Counted from the first letter of the stretch, positions 41,257 to 57,504 are shown. The stretch: 64,000 nucleotides of DNA from Kosakonia pseudosacchari (GCF_900184035.1 NZ_FXWP01000022.1:124001-188000); one strand, 5' to 3'. Translations and numbers: made by a program. The notes: generated by a model from the letters alone, not told the origin.

Positions 41257-41676
41257 GTGAAACCTGCTGCTCGTCGCCGCGCCCGTGAGTGTGCCGTCCA
41301 GGCGCTTTACTCCTGGCAGTTGTCCCAGAACGACATCTCTGATGTTGAGTACCAGTTCCTGGCAGAGCAAGACGTTAAAGATGTTGACGTCCTGTACTTC
41401 CGTGAACTGTTGACCGGGGTGGCGACTAATAGCGCATATCTCGATGGCTTAATGAAGCCGTACCTGTCCCGCCTGCTTGAAGAGCTGGGTCAGGTCGAGA
41501 AAGCGGTATTGCGTATCGCGCTGTTCGAACTGTCCAAACGTGATGATGTGCCGTACAAAGTGGCGATCAACGAGGCTATCGAACTGGCAAAAACCTTTGG
41601 CGCTGAAGACAGCCACAAGTTTGTTAACGGCGTGCTGGATAAAGCCGCACCTGCGATCCGCCCCCACAAGAAGTGA
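41257..41676 (+). CDS. nusB: Transcription antitermination factor NusB
   Basis: NusB binds boxA RNA with ribosomal protein S10 and supports antitermination in rRNA operons. It is a compact all-helical protein of 139 residues, as in E. coli, starting with GTG after AAGGGGA. The N-terminal arginine-rich stretch [17 protein letters not shown] and the [11 protein letters not shown] helix are conserved. Confidence 0.97.
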   Translation: MKPAARRRARECAVQALYSWQLSQNDISDVEYQFLAEQDVKDVDVLYFRELLTGVATNSAYLDGLMKPYLSRLLEELGQVEKAVLRIALFELSKRDDVPYKVAINEAIELAKTFGAEDSHKFVNGVLDKAAPAIRPHKK

Positions 41677-41681
41677 TCCGC

Positions 41682-41736
41682 AAGCCGGAGTCTGGCGCTG
41701 CACTTTGCGCGTCGGTTCCGGCTTTTTCTTTTTTCT
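41682..41736 (+). terminator. Intrinsic terminator after nusB
   Basis: A long hairpin with outer stem AAGCCGGA/TCCGGCTT and an inner GCGC-rich stem is followed by TTTTTCTTTTTTC. It lies between nusB and thiL, so thiL depends on read-through or on a promoter I cannot place. Confidence 0.8.
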
Positions 41737-41751
41737 ACAGAGGCATAACGT

Positions 41752-42729
41752 ATGGCATGCGGCGAATTTTCCCTGATTGCCCGTTATTTTGACCGCGTAC
41801 GAAACTCCCGTCGCGATGTAGAAACTGGCATCGGCGACGACTGCGCACTACTCAATGTTGCCGAAAAACAGACGCTGGCGATAAGCGTCGATACGCTGGT
41901 GGCGGGCAACCATTTTCTGCCGGATATCGATCCGGCCGATCTGGCGTACAAAGCGATGGCGTCTAATCTCAGTGATTTGGCGGCAATGGGCGCCGATCCG
42001 GCATGGTTAACGCTTGCCTTAACGCTGCCCGAGGCGGATGAAGCCTGGCTGCAAGCCTTTAGCGATAGTCTGTTTGAGCAGCTAAACTACTACGATATGC
42101 AATTGATTGGCGGCGATACCACGCGCGGACCGCTGTCGATGACCATCGGCATTCATGGTTATGTTCCGGTGGGGCGGGCGATGAAACGTTCTGGCGCGAA
42201 GCCAGGAGACTGGATTTACGTCACCGGTACGCCAGGTGACAGCGCTGCCGGGCTGGCGATTTTGCAACAGCGTTTAGCCGTTAACGATAGCGCTGATGCG
42301 CAGTATTTGCTCAAGCGCCACCTGCGTCCAACGCCGCGCGTATTGCAGGGGCAGGCGCTGCGTAATCTCGCAAGTTCGGCGATTGATCTCTCCGATGGCC
42401 TGATTTCTGACCTGGCGCATGTGCTGAAAGCCAGCAGTTGCGGCGCACGTATCGATCTGGATGCGTTGCCGTTTTCCGATGCCATGATCCGCCATGTCAT
42501 GCCGGATCAAGCTCTGCGCTGGGCGCTATCCGGCGGCGAAGATTACGAATTGTGCTTTACCGTGCCGGAGCTGAACCGCGGTGCGCTGGATGTCGCGATT
42601 GGTCAGTTGGGCGCGCCTTTTACCTGTATCGGGCAGATCAGTGCGGATATTGAAGGGCTGCATTTCACCCGCGACGGCAAAGCCGTGACGCTTGACTGGA
42701 AAGGATATGACCACTTTGCGGCGCACTAA
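41752..42729 (+). CDS. thiL: Thiamine-monophosphate kinase ThiL
   Basis: ThiL phosphorylates thiamine monophosphate to thiamine pyrophosphate, the active cofactor (used by Dxs, also encoded in this window). The 325 residues contain the conserved [27 protein letters not shown] and [12 protein letters not shown] motifs of the PurM-like ATPase fold. Its 3' end overlaps pgpA by 23 nt. Confidence 0.97.
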   Translation: MACGEFSLIARYFDRVRNSRRDVETGIGDDCALLNVAEKQTLAISVDTLVAGNHFLPDIDPADLAYKAMASNLSDLAAMGADPAWLTLALTLPEADEAWLQAFSDSLFEQLNYYDMQLIGGDTTRGPLSMTIGIHGYVPVGRAMKRSGAKPGDWIYVTGTPGDSAAGLAILQQRLAVNDSADAQYLLKRHLRPTPRVLQGQALRNLASSAIDLSDGLISDLAHVLKASSCGARIDLDALPFSDAMIRHVMPDQALRWALSGGEDYELCFTVPELNRGALDVAIGQLGAPFTCIGQISADIEGLHFTRDGKAVTLDWKGYDHFAAH

Positions 42730-43222
42730 AGATGTGGCGAAAAGCCGTCTTAATTTACGCAACCCCTGGCATTTGCTGGCTACTGGCTTTGGTAGCGGTT
42801 TAAGCCCAATCGTGCCGGGAACAATGGGCTCGCTGGCGTCGATTCCTTTCTGGTGGGCAATGACCTTTTTGCCCTGGCAGCTCTACTCGCTGCTGGTGAT
42901 GTTGGGTATTTCGCTTGGCGTTTACCTTTGCCACCAGACGGCAAAAGACATGGGCGTGCACGATCACGGCAGTATTGTCTGGGATGAGTTCATCGGCATG
43001 TGGATAACGCTGATGGCGCTGCCAACCACGGACTGGCAGTGGGTCGCTGTGGGGTTTGTGCTGTTCCGTATTCTGGATATGTGGAAGCCGTGGCCGATCC
43101 GCTGGTTTGATCGCAACGTGCATGGCGGAATGGGGATCATGGTCGATGATATCGTCGCCGGGATCATCGCCGCCGGGCTGCTCTATCTGATTGGCCATCA
43201 CTGGCCGCTCGGGCTTATCTGA
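42707..43222 (+). CDS. pgpA: Phosphatidylglycerophosphatase A
   Basis: PgpA dephosphorylates phosphatidylglycerol phosphate to phosphatidylglycerol in the inner membrane. The 171 residues contain about three or four membrane segments and the conserved [16 protein letters not shown] and [15 protein letters not shown] motifs. I chose ATG 42707 with GGAAAGG upstream; it lies within the end of thiL (23-nt overlap), which makes translational coupling likely. Confidence 0.95.
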   Translation: MTTLRRTKDVAKSRLNLRNPWHLLATGFGSGLSPIVPGTMGSLASIPFWWAMTFLPWQLYSLLVMLGISLGVYLCHQTAKDMGVHDHGSIVWDEFIGMWITLMALPTTDWQWVAVGFVLFRILDMWKPWPIRWFDRNVHGGMGIMVDDIVAGIIAAGLLYLIGHHWPLGLI

Positions 43223-43227
43223 CGTTT

Positions 43228-43248
43228 CCCTCTCCCGGTGGGAGAGGG
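43228..43248. repeat. Hairpin repeat between pgpA and yajO
   Basis: CCCTCTCCC and GGGAGAGGG form a perfect 9-bp stem with a 3-nt loop between two convergent genes. There is no T tract. A closely similar hairpin lies at 51173–51195, so this is likely a dispersed intergenic repeat type. Confidence 0.7.
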
Positions 43249-43259
43249 CGTTTCCTGCT

Positions 43260-44234
43260 TTATTTAAAGCCGACCACCGGATGTGGTTTATACGGTGTTT
43301 CGAGCTCGGCAATCTGCTCCGGTTTCAGCGTGAGATCTACCGCGCCCAGCAAGTCGTCCAGTTGCTCTTCACGCGATGTACCAATAATAGGCGCTGCAAC
43401 ACCAGGTTTACTTAGCAGCCACGCCAGCGCGACCTGCGCGCGCGATGCGCCAATCTCTTCTGCCACACCCGCCAGTCGTTCGGCGATCTGCGCGTCGTTG
43501 TCATCCGTTTCGCTGTACAGCGTTTTGCCGAATTCATCCGACACCAGACGCGCAGTGGTTTCACCCCACGGACGCGTTAAACGCCCGCGCGCCAGCGGGC
43601 TCCACGGAATAATCGCCACGCCCTCTTTGTAGCACAGTGGCAGCATTTCGCGCTCTTCTTCGCGGTAGATTAGATTGTAGTGATCCTGCATGGTGACAAA
43701 GCGTGCCCAGCCGTTTTGCTCCTGCAATGCCAGCGCCTGCGCAAACTGGCGGGCATGCATGGAAGAGGCGCCGATATAGCGTGCTTTACCGGCTTTCACC
43801 ACCTCGTTCAGCGCTTCCAGTGTCTCTTCAATAGGCGTGGTGTAATCCCAGCGGTGAATTTGCAGTAAATCGACATAATCCATGCCGAGACGCCGCAGGC
43901 TGTCGTCAATAGAGCGCAAAATTTGCGCGCGTGACAGGCCTTCGGGCAGATCGCCAACCTGGTGATACACTTTAGTCGCCACCACCACTTCATCGCGGCG
44001 GGCGAAATCACGCAGCGCCCGGCCAACAATCTCTTCACTGCTGCCGTCCGAGTAGCTGTTTGCGGTATCGAAAAAGTTGATCCCACCTTCCAGTGCGCGT
44101 TTGATGATGGGGCGGCTGCTCTCTTCAGGCAAGGTCCAGGCGTGTTTACCGCGATCCGGCTCGCCAAACGTCATGCAGCCCAGACAAAGGCGGGAAACCT
44201 TCAGGTCTGTTTTTCCTAATGTGTTGTATTGCAT
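43260..44234 (-). CDS. yajO: Aldo/keto reductase YajO
   Basis: YajO is an NADPH-dependent aldo/keto reductase; in E. coli it has been linked to 1-deoxyxylulose 5-phosphate and thiamine precursor metabolism, which fits its place next to dxs. The barrel motifs FFDTANSYSDGSSEE, a catalytic Lys in VATKVYH and the HRWDY segment are present. ATG 44234 gives 324 residues as in E. coli; seven upstream codons are not conserved. Confidence 0.94.
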   Translation of the reverse strand: MQYNTLGKTDLKVSRLCLGCMTFGEPDRGKHAWTLPEESSRPIIKRALEGGINFFDTANSYSDGSSEEIVGRALRDFARRDEVVVATKVYHQVGDLPEGLSRAQILRSIDDSLRRLGMDYVDLLQIHRWDYTTPIEETLEALNEVVKAGKARYIGASSMHARQFAQALALQEQNGWARFVTMQDHYNLIYREEEREMLPLCYKEGVAIIPWSPLARGRLTRPWGETTARLVSDEFGKTLYSETDDNDAQIAERLAGVAEEIGASRAQVALAWLLSKPGVAAPIIGTSREEQLDDLLGAVDLTLKPEQIAELETPYKPHPVVGFK

Positions 44235-44293
44235 GGTTCCACTCCTGCTTGTCAAAACGTTCGTTTAAGCATAGCAGGAGCGGAGGGGGAGGG

Positions 44294-46156
44294 TCAGGCA
44301 AGCCAGTTTCTGATGCGGGATTCAATACCGGCGGCGTCGAGACCCAGCTCAGCGCGGGCTTCATCCTGCGTGCCTTGCGGGATAAAGAAATCCGGCAACC
44401 CAAGATTTAACACCGGTACCGGTTTGCGGTTAGCCATCAGCACTTCGTTCACGCCGCTACCTGCGCCACCGATAATGGCGTTTTCTTCCAGCGTGACCAG
44501 CGATTCATGGCGCGCGGCGGTTTCCAGAATCAGCGCCTCATCCAGCGGTTTGGCAAAACGCATATCGATTAGCGTGGCGTTCAGCGCTTCGGCGGCTTTT
44601 TCCGCCTCCGGCAACAGCGTACCAAAATTAAGGATCGCCACTTTTTCGCCATGGCGTTTCACCACACCTTTGCCGATGGGCATTTTTTCCAGCGGTTGCA
44701 GCGGTACACCAACTGCATTCCCGCGAGGGTAGCGCACCGCGCTTGGGCCATCTGCGTAGTGATAGCCGGTAAACAGCATCTGGCGACATTCATTCTCGTC
44801 GCTCGGTGTCATCACCACCATTCCAGGGATGCAGCGCAGATAAGAGATATCAAACGCGCCCTGGTGGGTTTGACCGTCAGCGCCGACAATACCTGCGCGG
44901 TCGATAGCGAACAGCACCGGCAGTTTCTGGATCGCCACATCATGGATAACCTGATCGTAGGCGCGTTGCAGGAAGGTGGAATAAATCGCCACCACTGGCT
45001 TGTAGCCGCCAATCGCCAGACCTGCGGCAAACGTCACTGCGTGTTGTTCGGCAATCGCCACATCAAAGTATTGATCGGGATATTTGCGCGAAAACTCGAC
45101 CATGCCGGAACCTTCACGCATCGCTGGCGTGATTGCCATCAGCTTGCTGTCTTTCGCGGCGGTTTCGCACAACCAGTCGCCGAAAATCTTCGAATAGCTC
45201 GGCATGCCACCGCTGCTTTTTGGCAGCGTTCCGCTGGTCGGATCGAATTTCGGTACGGCGTGGAAGGTGATCGGATCTTTTTCGGCCGGTTCATAACCGC
45301 GCCCTTTTTTGGTCATGATATGCAGGAACTGCGGACCTTTCAGATCGCGCATATTCCGCAGCGTCTGCACCAAACCCAGTACATCGTGACCGTCGACCGG
45401 GCCGATATAGTTAAAGCCCAGCTCTTCAAACAGCGTGCCCGGCACCACCATACCTTTGATGTGCTCTTCGGTACGCTTAATCAGCTCTTTAATGGGCGGG
45501 ACGCCGGAAAGCACTTTTTTGCCGCCTTCGCGCAGCGTGGAGTAGAGCTTGCCGGAGAGCAGCTGCGCCAGGTGATTATTCAGCGCGCCGACATTCTCAG
45601 AAATCGACATTTCGTTGTCGTTTAACACCACTAGCATATCCGGGCGGATATCACCGGCGTGGTTCATGGCTTCAAATGCCATGCCTGCGGTGATCGCGCC
45701 ATCGCCAATCACACAGACGGTGCGGCGCTGTTTGCCCTCTTTCGCCGCCGCGACGGCCACGCCAATACCGGCGCTAATGGACGTCGATGAATGGCCAACG
45801 CTCAGCACGTCGTATTCGCTTTCGCCGCGCCACGGGAAGGGGTGCAACCCGTTTTTCTGGCGGATGGTGCCGATTTTGTCACGACGTCCGGTCAGAATTT
45901 TATGCGGATACGCCTGGTGGCCTACGTCCCAGATCAACTGATCAAACGGTGTGTTGTAGACGTAATGTAGCGCGACGGTCAATTCAACCGTGCCAAGCCC
46001 GGAGGCGAAGTGCCCGCTGGAGCGGCTCACGCTGTCGAGAAGGTAGCGGCGCAGTTCGTCGCATAGCTTCGGCAGGCTCTCTTTCGGCAACAGGCGCAAC
46101 TCTTGCGTGGTATCAACCAGCGCCAGCGTCGGGTATTTGGCTATATCAAAACTCAT
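44294..46156 (-). CDS. dxs: 1-deoxy-D-xylulose-5-phosphate synthase Dxs
   Basis: Dxs condenses pyruvate and glyceraldehyde 3-phosphate with thiamine pyrophosphate, the first step of the MEP isoprenoid pathway and also a source for thiamine and pyridoxal synthesis. Its 620 residues equal E. coli. The TPP motif [16 protein letters not shown]…N, the [13 protein letters not shown] segment and the transketolase pyrimidine domain ([28 protein letters not shown]) are visible. It is the last gene of xseB-ispA-dxs, 24 bp after ispA. Confidence 0.98.
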   Translation of the reverse strand: MSFDIAKYPTLALVDTTQELRLLPKESLPKLCDELRRYLLDSVSRSSGHFASGLGTVELTVALHYVYNTPFDQLIWDVGHQAYPHKILTGRRDKIGTIRQKNGLHPFPWRGESEYDVLSVGHSSTSISAGIGVAVAAAKEGKQRRTVCVIGDGAITAGMAFEAMNHAGDIRPDMLVVLNDNEMSISENVGALNNHLAQLLSGKLYSTLREGGKKVLSGVPPIKELIKRTEEHIKGMVVPGTLFEELGFNYIGPVDGHDVLGLVQTLRNMRDLKGPQFLHIMTKKGRGYEPAEKDPITFHAVPKFDPTSGTLPKSSGGMPSYSKIFGDWLCETAAKDSKLMAITPAMREGSGMVEFSRKYPDQYFDVAIAEQHAVTFAAGLAIGGYKPVVAIYSTFLQRAYDQVIHDVAIQKLPVLFAIDRAGIVGADGQTHQGAFDISYLRCIPGMVVMTPSDENECRQMLFTGYHYADGPSAVRYPRGNAVGVPLQPLEKMPIGKGVVKRHGEKVAILNFGTLLPEAEKAAEALNATLIDMRFAKPLDEALILETAARHESLVTLEENAIIGGAGSGVNEVLMANRKPVPVLNLGLPDFFIPQGTQDEARAELGLDAAGIESRIRNWLA

Positions 46157-46180
46157 CAGAGACTCATCGTGGTGTTTTCG

Positions 46181-47080
46181 TTATTTATCACGCTGGATTA
46201 TGTAATTCGCCAGTGCTTCCAGTGCCGTCGTATCCAGCGACTGTACCGCTAGCAAGCCTAAAGCTTGCCGGGCGTCGTCAATCAGATCGCGGGCTTTTGT
46301 CCGGGCTTGCTCAAGGCCCAATAGTGCGGGATAGGTACTTTTCCCCAGTTGCTGGTCAGCGCCCTGGCGTTTGCCAAGCGTCGCAGTATCGCCGACAACA
46401 TCCAGAATGTCATCCTGAACCTGGAACGCCAGACCAATGCATTCGGCATAGCGATCGAGCAACGGCAGGGCTTCGCGGCCCTTATCACCTGCGCTTAGCG
46501 CGCCCATGCGGACCGCTGCGCGAATCAGCGCGCCGGTTTTATGGCGATGGATCTGCTCCAGTTCAGCCAGCGAAACACGCTTGCCTTCAGCTGCTAAATC
46601 CAGCGCCTGGCCGCCGCACATTCCGGCAACGCCACTGGCGTGAGCCAGTTCCGAAACCATCGCCAGCCGGTCACGCGCATCGACTTCTGTCATTGGCGCA
46701 TCCGCGAGAATGGAGAAAGCCAGGGTTTGTAACGCATCACCCGCGAGGATGGCGCTGGCTTCACCAAACTTAATATGGCATGTCGGTAAACCCCGACGGA
46801 GATCATCATCATCCATGGCGGGCAGATCATCGTGGATCAGCGAGTAAGCGTGAATGCACTCCACCGCCGCTGCGGGCGCATCCAGCGTTTGCTGGCTAAC
46901 GCCGAACATGTTGCCCGTGGCATAAACCAAAAAAGGGCGCAGACGTTTACCGCCTAATAATGCGCCATAGGAAATGGCCTCAACCAGAGGAGTGTTCTGA
47001 AAGGGCAGTGGCGCGATAAATCGGCGCAGCGCTTCATTGGCCTGAGCGACACAGGCCTGTAACTGTTGATCGAAATCCAT
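46181..47080 (-). CDS. ispA: Farnesyl diphosphate synthase IspA
   Basis: IspA condenses dimethylallyl and isopentenyl diphosphates to geranyl and farnesyl diphosphate. The 299 residues carry both aspartate-rich motifs: DDLPAMDDDDLRRG (first) and QVQDDILD (second), plus GGKRLRPFLV. Its ATG abuts the xseB stop with no gap. Confidence 0.98.
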   Translation of the reverse strand: MDFDQQLQACVAQANEALRRFIAPLPFQNTPLVEAISYGALLGGKRLRPFLVYATGNMFGVSQQTLDAPAAAVECIHAYSLIHDDLPAMDDDDLRRGLPTCHIKFGEASAILAGDALQTLAFSILADAPMTEVDARDRLAMVSELAHASGVAGMCGGQALDLAAEGKRVSLAELEQIHRHKTGALIRAAVRMGALSAGDKGREALPLLDRYAECIGLAFQVQDDILDVVGDTATLGKRQGADQQLGKSTYPALLGLEQARTKARDLIDDARQALGLLAVQSLDTTALEALANYIIQRDK

Positions 47081-47323
47081 TTATTCAGCGTCCGGAGCAA
47101 AAGGCGTAAGGGGAGCCTCTTGTGAATCAGAGAGCAGGATCTGCACGCGTTGTTCCGCTTGCTGGAGTTTCACCTGTCCCTGGCGCGCCAGCTGCACGCC
47201 GCGTTCGAATTCATTGAGCGCCTCTTCAAGTGGCAGATCGCCGCTTTCAAGACGAGTGACAATCTGTTCCAGTTCGCTTAGCGCTGTTTCAAAACTGGCC
47301 GGTGCGTCGTTTTTCTTTGGCAT
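47081..47323 (-). CDS. xseB: Exodeoxyribonuclease VII small subunit XseB
   Basis: XseB is the small helical subunit that wraps XseA in exonuclease VII, which degrades single-stranded DNA. The 80 residues contain the family signature [26 protein letters not shown]. It is the first gene of xseB-ispA-dxs and is divergent from thiI. Confidence 0.97.
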   Translation of the reverse strand: MPKKNDAPASFETALSELEQIVTRLESGDLPLEEALNEFERGVQLARQGQVKLQQAEQRVQILLSDSQEAPLTPFAPDAE

Positions 47324-47536
47324 AGTGAATGTCTGACTCTTCTAGTGTTCTGGCTCAACGTAGCTATGGTAGCGAAGTCACGGCGCTTAGCAAATAACGC
47401 GCAATAGTAATGCAATATGCGCAGCTTTATTGCGATGGTGGTATACTTCCGCGCCTGGATGCAGCCGCGGGTATGGGGCTGCTGTATTATTTTCCATTAC
47501 AGGCCCAGCCGGGCTTGCCAACGAACCATTGCCGCC

Positions 47537-48985
47537 ATGAAGTTTATCATTAAATTGTTCCCGGAAATCACCATCAAAAGCCAATCTGTGCGTTTGCGCT
47601 TTATTAAAATTTTGACCGGGAACATTCGTAACGTTCTGAAGCACTACGACGAGACTCTCGCCGTTGTCCGCCACTGGGATCATATCGAAGTGCGCGCCAA
47701 AGATGAAAATCAGCGGCTGACTATCCGTGATGCGCTGACCCGTATTCCGGGCATCCACCATATTCTTGAAGTGGAAGATGTTCCTTTCACTTCGCTGCAC
47801 GACATTTTTGAGAAAGCGCTGGTGCAGTACCGCGAGCAGATCGAAGGTAAAACCTTCTGCGTACGCGTAAAACGTCGCGGCAAGCATGAGTTTAGCTCGA
47901 TTGAAGTTGAACGTTATGTTGGCGGTGGTCTGAACCAGCATGTCGAATCTGCGCGCGTCAAACTGACTCACCCGGATGTGACGGTAAATCTGGAGATCGA
48001 AGACGATCGCCTGCTGTTAGTGAAAGGCCGCTATGAAGGTATCGGCGGCTTTCCGATCGGCACCCAGGAAGATGTGCTGTCGCTCATCTCCGGTGGTTTC
48101 GACTCCGGCGTTTCCAGCTATATGCTGATGCGTCGCGGTTGCCGCGTACACTACTGCTTCTTTAACCTCGGCGGCGCAGCGCATGAAATTGGTGTTCGCC
48201 AGGTGGCACACTACCTGTGGAACCGTTTTGGTAGCTCTCACCGCGTACGGTTTGTGGCGATCAACTTTGAGCCAGTGGTCGGTGAAATCCTCGAAAAAGT
48301 GGATGACGGCCAGATGGGCGTGGTGTTGAAACGCATGATGGTGCGCGCCGCGTCAAAAGTGGCTGAACGCTACGGCGTACAGGCGCTGGTGACCGGTGAA
48401 GCACTTGGCCAGGTTTCCAGCCAGACGCTGACCAACCTGCGTTTAATCGACAACGTTTCTGACACGCTGATTTTGCGCCCGCTTATCTCTTACGATAAAG
48501 AGCACATCATCGACCTGGCGCGTGAAATCGGTACTGAAGATTTCGCCCGTACCATGCCGGAATATTGCGGAGTGATCTCGAAAAGCCCAACCGTTAAAGC
48601 GGTGAAGGCGAAAATCGAAGCGGAAGAGGAGCATTTCGACTTCTCCATCCTCGATAAAGTGGTTGCTGAAGCGAGCAATATCGATATCCGGGAAATCGCC
48701 CAGCAGACGCAGGAAACGGTGGTCGAAGTTGAAACGGTTAAAGGTTTTGGCCCGAACGATGTGATCCTGGATATCCGTTCGATTGATGAACAGGATGACA
48801 AACCGCTGAAGCTGGAAGGGATCGACGTGGTTTCGCTGCCGTTCTATAAACTGAGCACCAAATTTGGCGACCTCGATCAGAACAAAACCTGGTTGTTGTG
48901 GTGCGAACGCGGTGTGATGAGCCGCCTGCAGGCGCTCTATCTGCGCGAGCAGGGTTTTACCAATGTGAAGGTTTACCGCCCTTAA
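47537..48985 (+). CDS. thiI: tRNA 4-thiouridine synthetase / sulfur carrier ThiI
   Basis: ThiI adenylates uridine 8 in tRNA and transfers sulfur to it; it also supplies sulfur for the thiazole of thiamine. The 482 residues include an N-terminal ferredoxin-like and THUMP region, a PP-loop ([11 protein letters not shown]), Cys344-type cysteine in EYCGVISK and a C-terminal rhodanese domain with Cys456 in [12 protein letters not shown] 47537 gives the E. coli length; 40 upstream in-frame codons are spurious. Confidence 0.97.
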   Translation: MKFIIKLFPEITIKSQSVRLRFIKILTGNIRNVLKHYDETLAVVRHWDHIEVRAKDENQRLTIRDALTRIPGIHHILEVEDVPFTSLHDIFEKALVQYREQIEGKTFCVRVKRRGKHEFSSIEVERYVGGGLNQHVESARVKLTHPDVTVNLEIEDDRLLLVKGRYEGIGGFPIGTQEDVLSLISGGFDSGVSSYMLMRRGCRVHYCFFNLGGAAHEIGVRQVAHYLWNRFGSSHRVRFVAINFEPVVGEILEKVDDGQMGVVLKRMMVRAASKVAERYGVQALVTGEALGQVSSQTLTNLRLIDNVSDTLILRPLISYDKEHIIDLAREIGTEDFARTMPEYCGVISKSPTVKAVKAKIEAEEEHFDFSILDKVVAEASNIDIREIAQQTQETVVEVETVKGFGPNDVILDIRSIDEQDDKPLKLEGIDVVSLPFYKLSTKFGDLDQNKTWLLWCERGVMSRLQALYLREQGFTNVKVYRP

Positions 48986-49030
48986 AACAGAACCGGAGGA
49001 CTTGCGTCTCTCCGGCTGCGCTTCAAGCTG

Positions 49031-49066
49031 AAAGCCCGGTACGCGAAAGCGCCGCCGGGCTTTTTT

Positions 49067-49068
<2 letters not shown>
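49031..49068. terminator. Intrinsic terminator between thiI and yajL
   Basis: A 9-bp stem (AAAGCCCGG with CCGGGCTTT) with a 15-nt loop is followed by eight T residues on the plus strand, ending at the stop codon of convergent yajL. It serves thiI mainly. Confidence 0.85.
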
Positions 49069-50534
<1,466 letters not shown>

Positions 50535-50673
50535 TTATCCTCCTCACCTGCAACGTCGCCAGGTGTTGCTTTCACCATTATAGCGCTGTCGGCTAAGCTT
50601 CCCGTATTACAAGTTGAGTTATGCCTCGTTGCGGGTATTATGCAACGCAACAAATGCAGAGGGAGAAGAAAAG

Positions 50674-51165
50674 ATGCCATCTTTCGATATCGTTTCCGAA
50701 GTTGAAATGCGAGAAGTGCAAAACGGCGTTGAGAATGCGACCCGTGAAGTAGGGACTCGTTTTGATTTTCGCAACGTTGAAGCCACGTTTGAACTGAACG
50801 AAGAGAAACAGACCATTAAGGTTTTGAGCGAATCCGATTTCCAGGTAAATCAGTTGCTGGATATTTTGCGTGCTAAATTGCTGAAACGCGGCATTGAAGG
50901 GGCGTCGCTGGACGTGCCGGAAGAGTTTGTTCACAGCGGCAAGACCTGGTTCGTTGAAGCAAAACTGAAACAGGGTATTGATGCGGCGACGGCGAAGAAA
51001 ATCATTAAGCTGATTAAAGACAGCAAGCTAAAAGTGCAGGCGCAGATTCAGGGCGAAGAGATTCGTGTGACCGGGAAATCCCGTGATGATTTGCAGTCCG
51101 TGATGGCGCTGGTGCGCGGCGGTAATCTTGGTCAGCCTTTCCAGTTTAAGAACTTCCGCGATTAA
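50674..51165 (+). CDS. yajQ: YajQ nucleotide-binding protein
   Basis: YajQ family proteins bind nucleotides; a Xanthomonas member is a cyclic-di-GMP effector. In E. coli the role is unsettled. The 163 residues start [10 protein letters not shown] after a GGGAGAAG site and end FQFKNFRD as in E. coli. I rejected a start 60 nt upstream. Two ferredoxin-like repeats are expected. Confidence 0.96.
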   Translation: MPSFDIVSEVEMREVQNGVENATREVGTRFDFRNVEATFELNEEKQTIKVLSESDFQVNQLLDILRAKLLKRGIEGASLDVPEEFVHSGKTWFVEAKLKQGIDAATAKKIIKLIKDSKLKVQAQIQGEEIRVTGKSRDDLQSVMALVRGGNLGQPFQFKNFRD

Positions 51166-51172
51166 GGTGCGT

Positions 51173-51195
51173 GCTCTCTCCCCGGCGGAGAGAGC
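51173..51195. repeat. Hairpin repeat between yajQ and yajR
   Basis: GCTCTCTCC and GGAGAGAGC form a perfect 9-bp stem with a 5-nt loop at the ends of convergent yajQ and yajR. No T tract follows. It resembles the hairpin at 43228–43248. Confidence 0.7.
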
Positions 51196-51206
51196 GTGTC
51201 GTAGAT

Positions 51207-52568
51207 TTAACCCGCTATGGCTTGTTCAACTTCAAAGCGGTTAGTGATCTTACTGTCAATCTTGACGTAAGCGCTGCGCTCTTCGGCAACCACCAGCACT
51301 TCACTCACACCCGCTGTTGCCAGTAAACGCTGCTGCAGCGCGTCATTGATGGTGACATTTTCCGGGATCGCGATGCGTAAGCTGCTGACATAGGGCGGTT
51401 CCTGCATGGTGCCCGCGACAAGCAGCCAGACCATCGCCAGCAAGGCGCCGGCAAGAAATACCGTTTGGGAATCAAACATACCGTCTACCCAGCCGCCAAG
51501 CGCGCCGCCAATCGCCACGCCGATAAACTGGCTGGTGGAGTAAATTCCCATCGCCGTGCCTTTATAACCCGCTGGCGCTTCTTTGCTGATTAACGAGGGT
51601 AATAACGCCTCCATCAGGTTAAAGGCGAGGAAAAAGATCTGTACACCAATAACGATTTCCCAGAAATGTGGCCCCGCGCCCCACAACACGATCTCCGCAA
51701 TCAACAGCAGCGCCACGCAGAACACGAAAACGCGCTTCATACGGCGCTTCACTTCAGCGTAAATAATAAACGGCACCACAGAAACGAAAGAGATAAGCAT
51801 GGTGACAAGGTATATTTTCCAGTGATCCGGTGCGAGAAAACCGGCGGCTTCAAGTTGCCCGGGCAGGGCAACGAACGTCGACATCAGCAGGATATGCAGG
51901 CACATAATGCCAAAGTTGAGCTTTAGCAGCTTCGGGTTGACCATCACCATCTGGAAACAGTCTTTCACCATACCGGATTCACGGTTACGCACATGTTGCT
52001 GACTGTCTGGCACGACCCACACGGTTAACATAATGCCGATGGTTGCCAGCCCGGCAATCATCCAGAACAACGCATGCAAGCCCAACTGATGCGTAATAAT
52101 TGGGCCGATCACCATGGCGATAGCGAAAGTGACGCCAAAACTGACACCGATAAAGGCCATCGCTTTGGTGCGGTTCTGTTCGCGGGTGAGATCGGAAAGC
52201 AGCGCCATGACGGCGGCGGCGATAGCGCCGGAGCCTTGTAATGCGCGGCCAAGAATAATGCCCCAGATAGAGTCGGAAAGGGCGGCAATAATGCTACCGG
52301 CGACAAAAATCGCTAACCCGCCAACGATAAGCGGCTTGCGGCCGATGCGGTCAGAAAGCAAGCCAAAGGGGATTTGAAACACGGCCTGCGCGAGGCCATA
52401 AATACCAATCGCCAGACCGATGAGTGCTTCACTGGCACCCTGCAGCGCCATACCGTAAGTGGTCAGAACGGGCAGGACCATAAACATGCCGAGCATGCGC
52501 AGTGAGAATACAGTCCCTAAACCCCAGGTGGCGCGCAACTCGCCTGGCGTCATTTTATAATCGTTCAT
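51207..52568 (-). CDS. yajR: Major facilitator transporter YajR
   Basis: YajR is a 12-helix MFS transporter, probably a proton-driven exporter, with a C-terminal cytosolic ferredoxin-like YAM domain (about residues 385–453). Motif A is visible as GLLSDRIGRKPLI. The C-terminal domain ends SKITNRFEVEQAIAG. ATG 52568 gives 453 residues; E. coli has 454. Substrate is not known. Confidence 0.95.
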   Translation of the reverse strand: MNDYKMTPGELRATWGLGTVFSLRMLGMFMVLPVLTTYGMALQGASEALIGLAIGIYGLAQAVFQIPFGLLSDRIGRKPLIVGGLAIFVAGSIIAALSDSIWGIILGRALQGSGAIAAAVMALLSDLTREQNRTKAMAFIGVSFGVTFAIAMVIGPIITHQLGLHALFWMIAGLATIGIMLTVWVVPDSQQHVRNRESGMVKDCFQMVMVNPKLLKLNFGIMCLHILLMSTFVALPGQLEAAGFLAPDHWKIYLVTMLISFVSVVPFIIYAEVKRRMKRVFVFCVALLLIAEIVLWGAGPHFWEIVIGVQIFFLAFNLMEALLPSLISKEAPAGYKGTAMGIYSTSQFIGVAIGGALGGWVDGMFDSQTVFLAGALLAMVWLLVAGTMQEPPYVSSLRIAIPENVTINDALQQRLLATAGVSEVLVVAEERSAYVKIDSKITNRFEVEQAIAG

Positions 52569-52673
52569 TACCACCTCAATTTGAAAACCGGACATAGTGT
52601 AGTGCGGGGGCAGGGCGGGGTAAATAACAGCTTAATTAACAAATATTACCTGTAAAGCGGGGTGTTCAGGCAT

Positions 52674-52699
52674 GAAAAAAGGGTGCCGTAGCACCCTTT
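52674..52699 (-). terminator. Intrinsic terminator of the cyo operon
   Basis: On the minus strand a 9-bp stem (AAAGGGTGC with GCACCCTTT) with a 4-nt loop is followed by TTTT, 17 bp beyond the cyoE stop. Confidence 0.9.
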
Positions 52700-52715
52700 A
52701 GAATGGCGGTTTGGA

Positions 52716-53603
52716 TCACCAGACGTAGGTCAACAGATTATGGGAATCCGGCACCATAAAATCGACCGACATCATCACGCTCAGTGAGGTGATAGCGACA
52801 ATGGAGAAGACGAACAGTTTGCGCGCCCACACCTTGTCATCCTCAACTTTATAACCACGCAACGCCATGCCTAACCACCAGAGGCTTACCGCCGCGGCAA
52901 CGACCAGGTATTTGTAACCGGCGTAGCCGCCAAGCGACAGCATCAGGGTGGCGATAGCGAACGCCAGGATGTACAGCGTGATATGGTTTTTCGCCACGGA
53001 AATGCCTTTCACCACCGGCAGTACCGGGATGTTCGCTGCCTGATAATCCTTAAAGCGGAAAATCGCGATGGCATACGAGTGAGGCATCTGCCACAGACTG
53101 AAAATCGCCAGCAGGATCGCCGCGCCGCTGTCAAACTCGTTGGTGACGGCGCAGTAGCCAATCACCGGCGGCGCAGCGCCGGAGAGTGAGCCGATCAGCG
53201 TACCGTAAACGGAGTGGCGTTTCATATACAGGCTGTAAACGCCTACATATACCACGAACCCCATTACCCCAAGCCAGCAGGCCAGCGGGTTGGCGCCAAA
53301 CCACAGCAGCATGAAGCCAGCAATACCCAGCAAGGCGGCGTAAACCAGCGAGACTTTTGGCGAGATCAGCCCTCTGACCAGCACCCTGTTTTTCGTCCGT
53401 TCCATCTTTTTATCGATGTCACGATCGATGTAGTTGTTAAAAACACAACCAGAGGCGACCACCAGCGACACACCAATCAGCGTGTAGATGAACAGGGGAT
53501 AATCGATGTGGCCTTTCGAGGCCAGCAGGAATCCCCCGATCACGGAGATCAAGTTGCCAAAAATAATGCCCGGTTTCGTGACTTGCAGGTATTGCTTAAA
53601 CAT
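52716..53603 (-). CDS. cyoE: Protoheme IX farnesyltransferase CyoE
   Basis: CyoE attaches the farnesyl chain to heme B, making heme O for cytochrome bo3. It is a UbiA-type prenyltransferase with about nine membrane helices and the aspartate motif [18 protein letters not shown]. The 295 residues compare with 296 in E. coli. The farnesyl donor is the product of IspA, also encoded in this window. Last gene of cyoABCDE. Confidence 0.98.
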   Translation of the reverse strand: MFKQYLQVTKPGIIFGNLISVIGGFLLASKGHIDYPLFIYTLIGVSLVVASGCVFNNYIDRDIDKKMERTKNRVLVRGLISPKVSLVYAALLGIAGFMLLWFGANPLACWLGVMGFVVYVGVYSLYMKRHSVYGTLIGSLSGAAPPVIGYCAVTNEFDSGAAILLAIFSLWQMPHSYAIAIFRFKDYQAANIPVLPVVKGISVAKNHITLYILAFAIATLMLSLGGYAGYKYLVVAAAVSLWWLGMALRGYKVEDDKVWARKLFVFSIVAITSLSVMMSVDFMVPDSHNLLTYVW

Positions 53604-53615
53604 ACTTCGCCGCTC

Positions 53616-53941
53616 TTATCGAACCATCATGTTGTAGTTGAGGTTCCACATAATCCAGATGGAACCTACCACCACGATCGCGATGATCAGCACAGTAAAG
53701 ACGAAAGCCGTCATGTTCCAGCCCTCATCAGACTTGGTGTTCATGTGCAGGAAGCACACCAGATGCACCAGAATCTGTACTACTGCGGTCACCAGCACGG
53801 TGCCGAGGATCGCCACGTGGGACGCAGTACCGCTCATCACCATCCAGAACGGGATCACCGTCAGGATGATCGACAGGATAAAACCTGTCATGTAGGTTTT
53901 TACGCTACCGTGGGAAGCGCCATGATCGGTTGAATGACTCA

Positions 53942-53942
<1 letters not shown>
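53616..53942 (-). CDS. cyoD: Cytochrome bo3 oxidase subunit IV CyoD
   Basis: CyoD is a small three-helix subunit that aids copper site assembly. I chose the ATG giving [17 protein letters not shown] (108 residues); its ATG shares one base with the cyoC stop (TAATG), so translation is coupled. The [17 protein letters not shown] segment is conserved. Confidence 0.97.

Positions 53943-57504
<3,562 letters not shown>

Noticed and set aside
44651-46773. Two long plus-strand frames antisense to dxs and ispA
   Set aside because: Both are shadows of conserved genes; the encoded products have low-complexity, unstructured composition.
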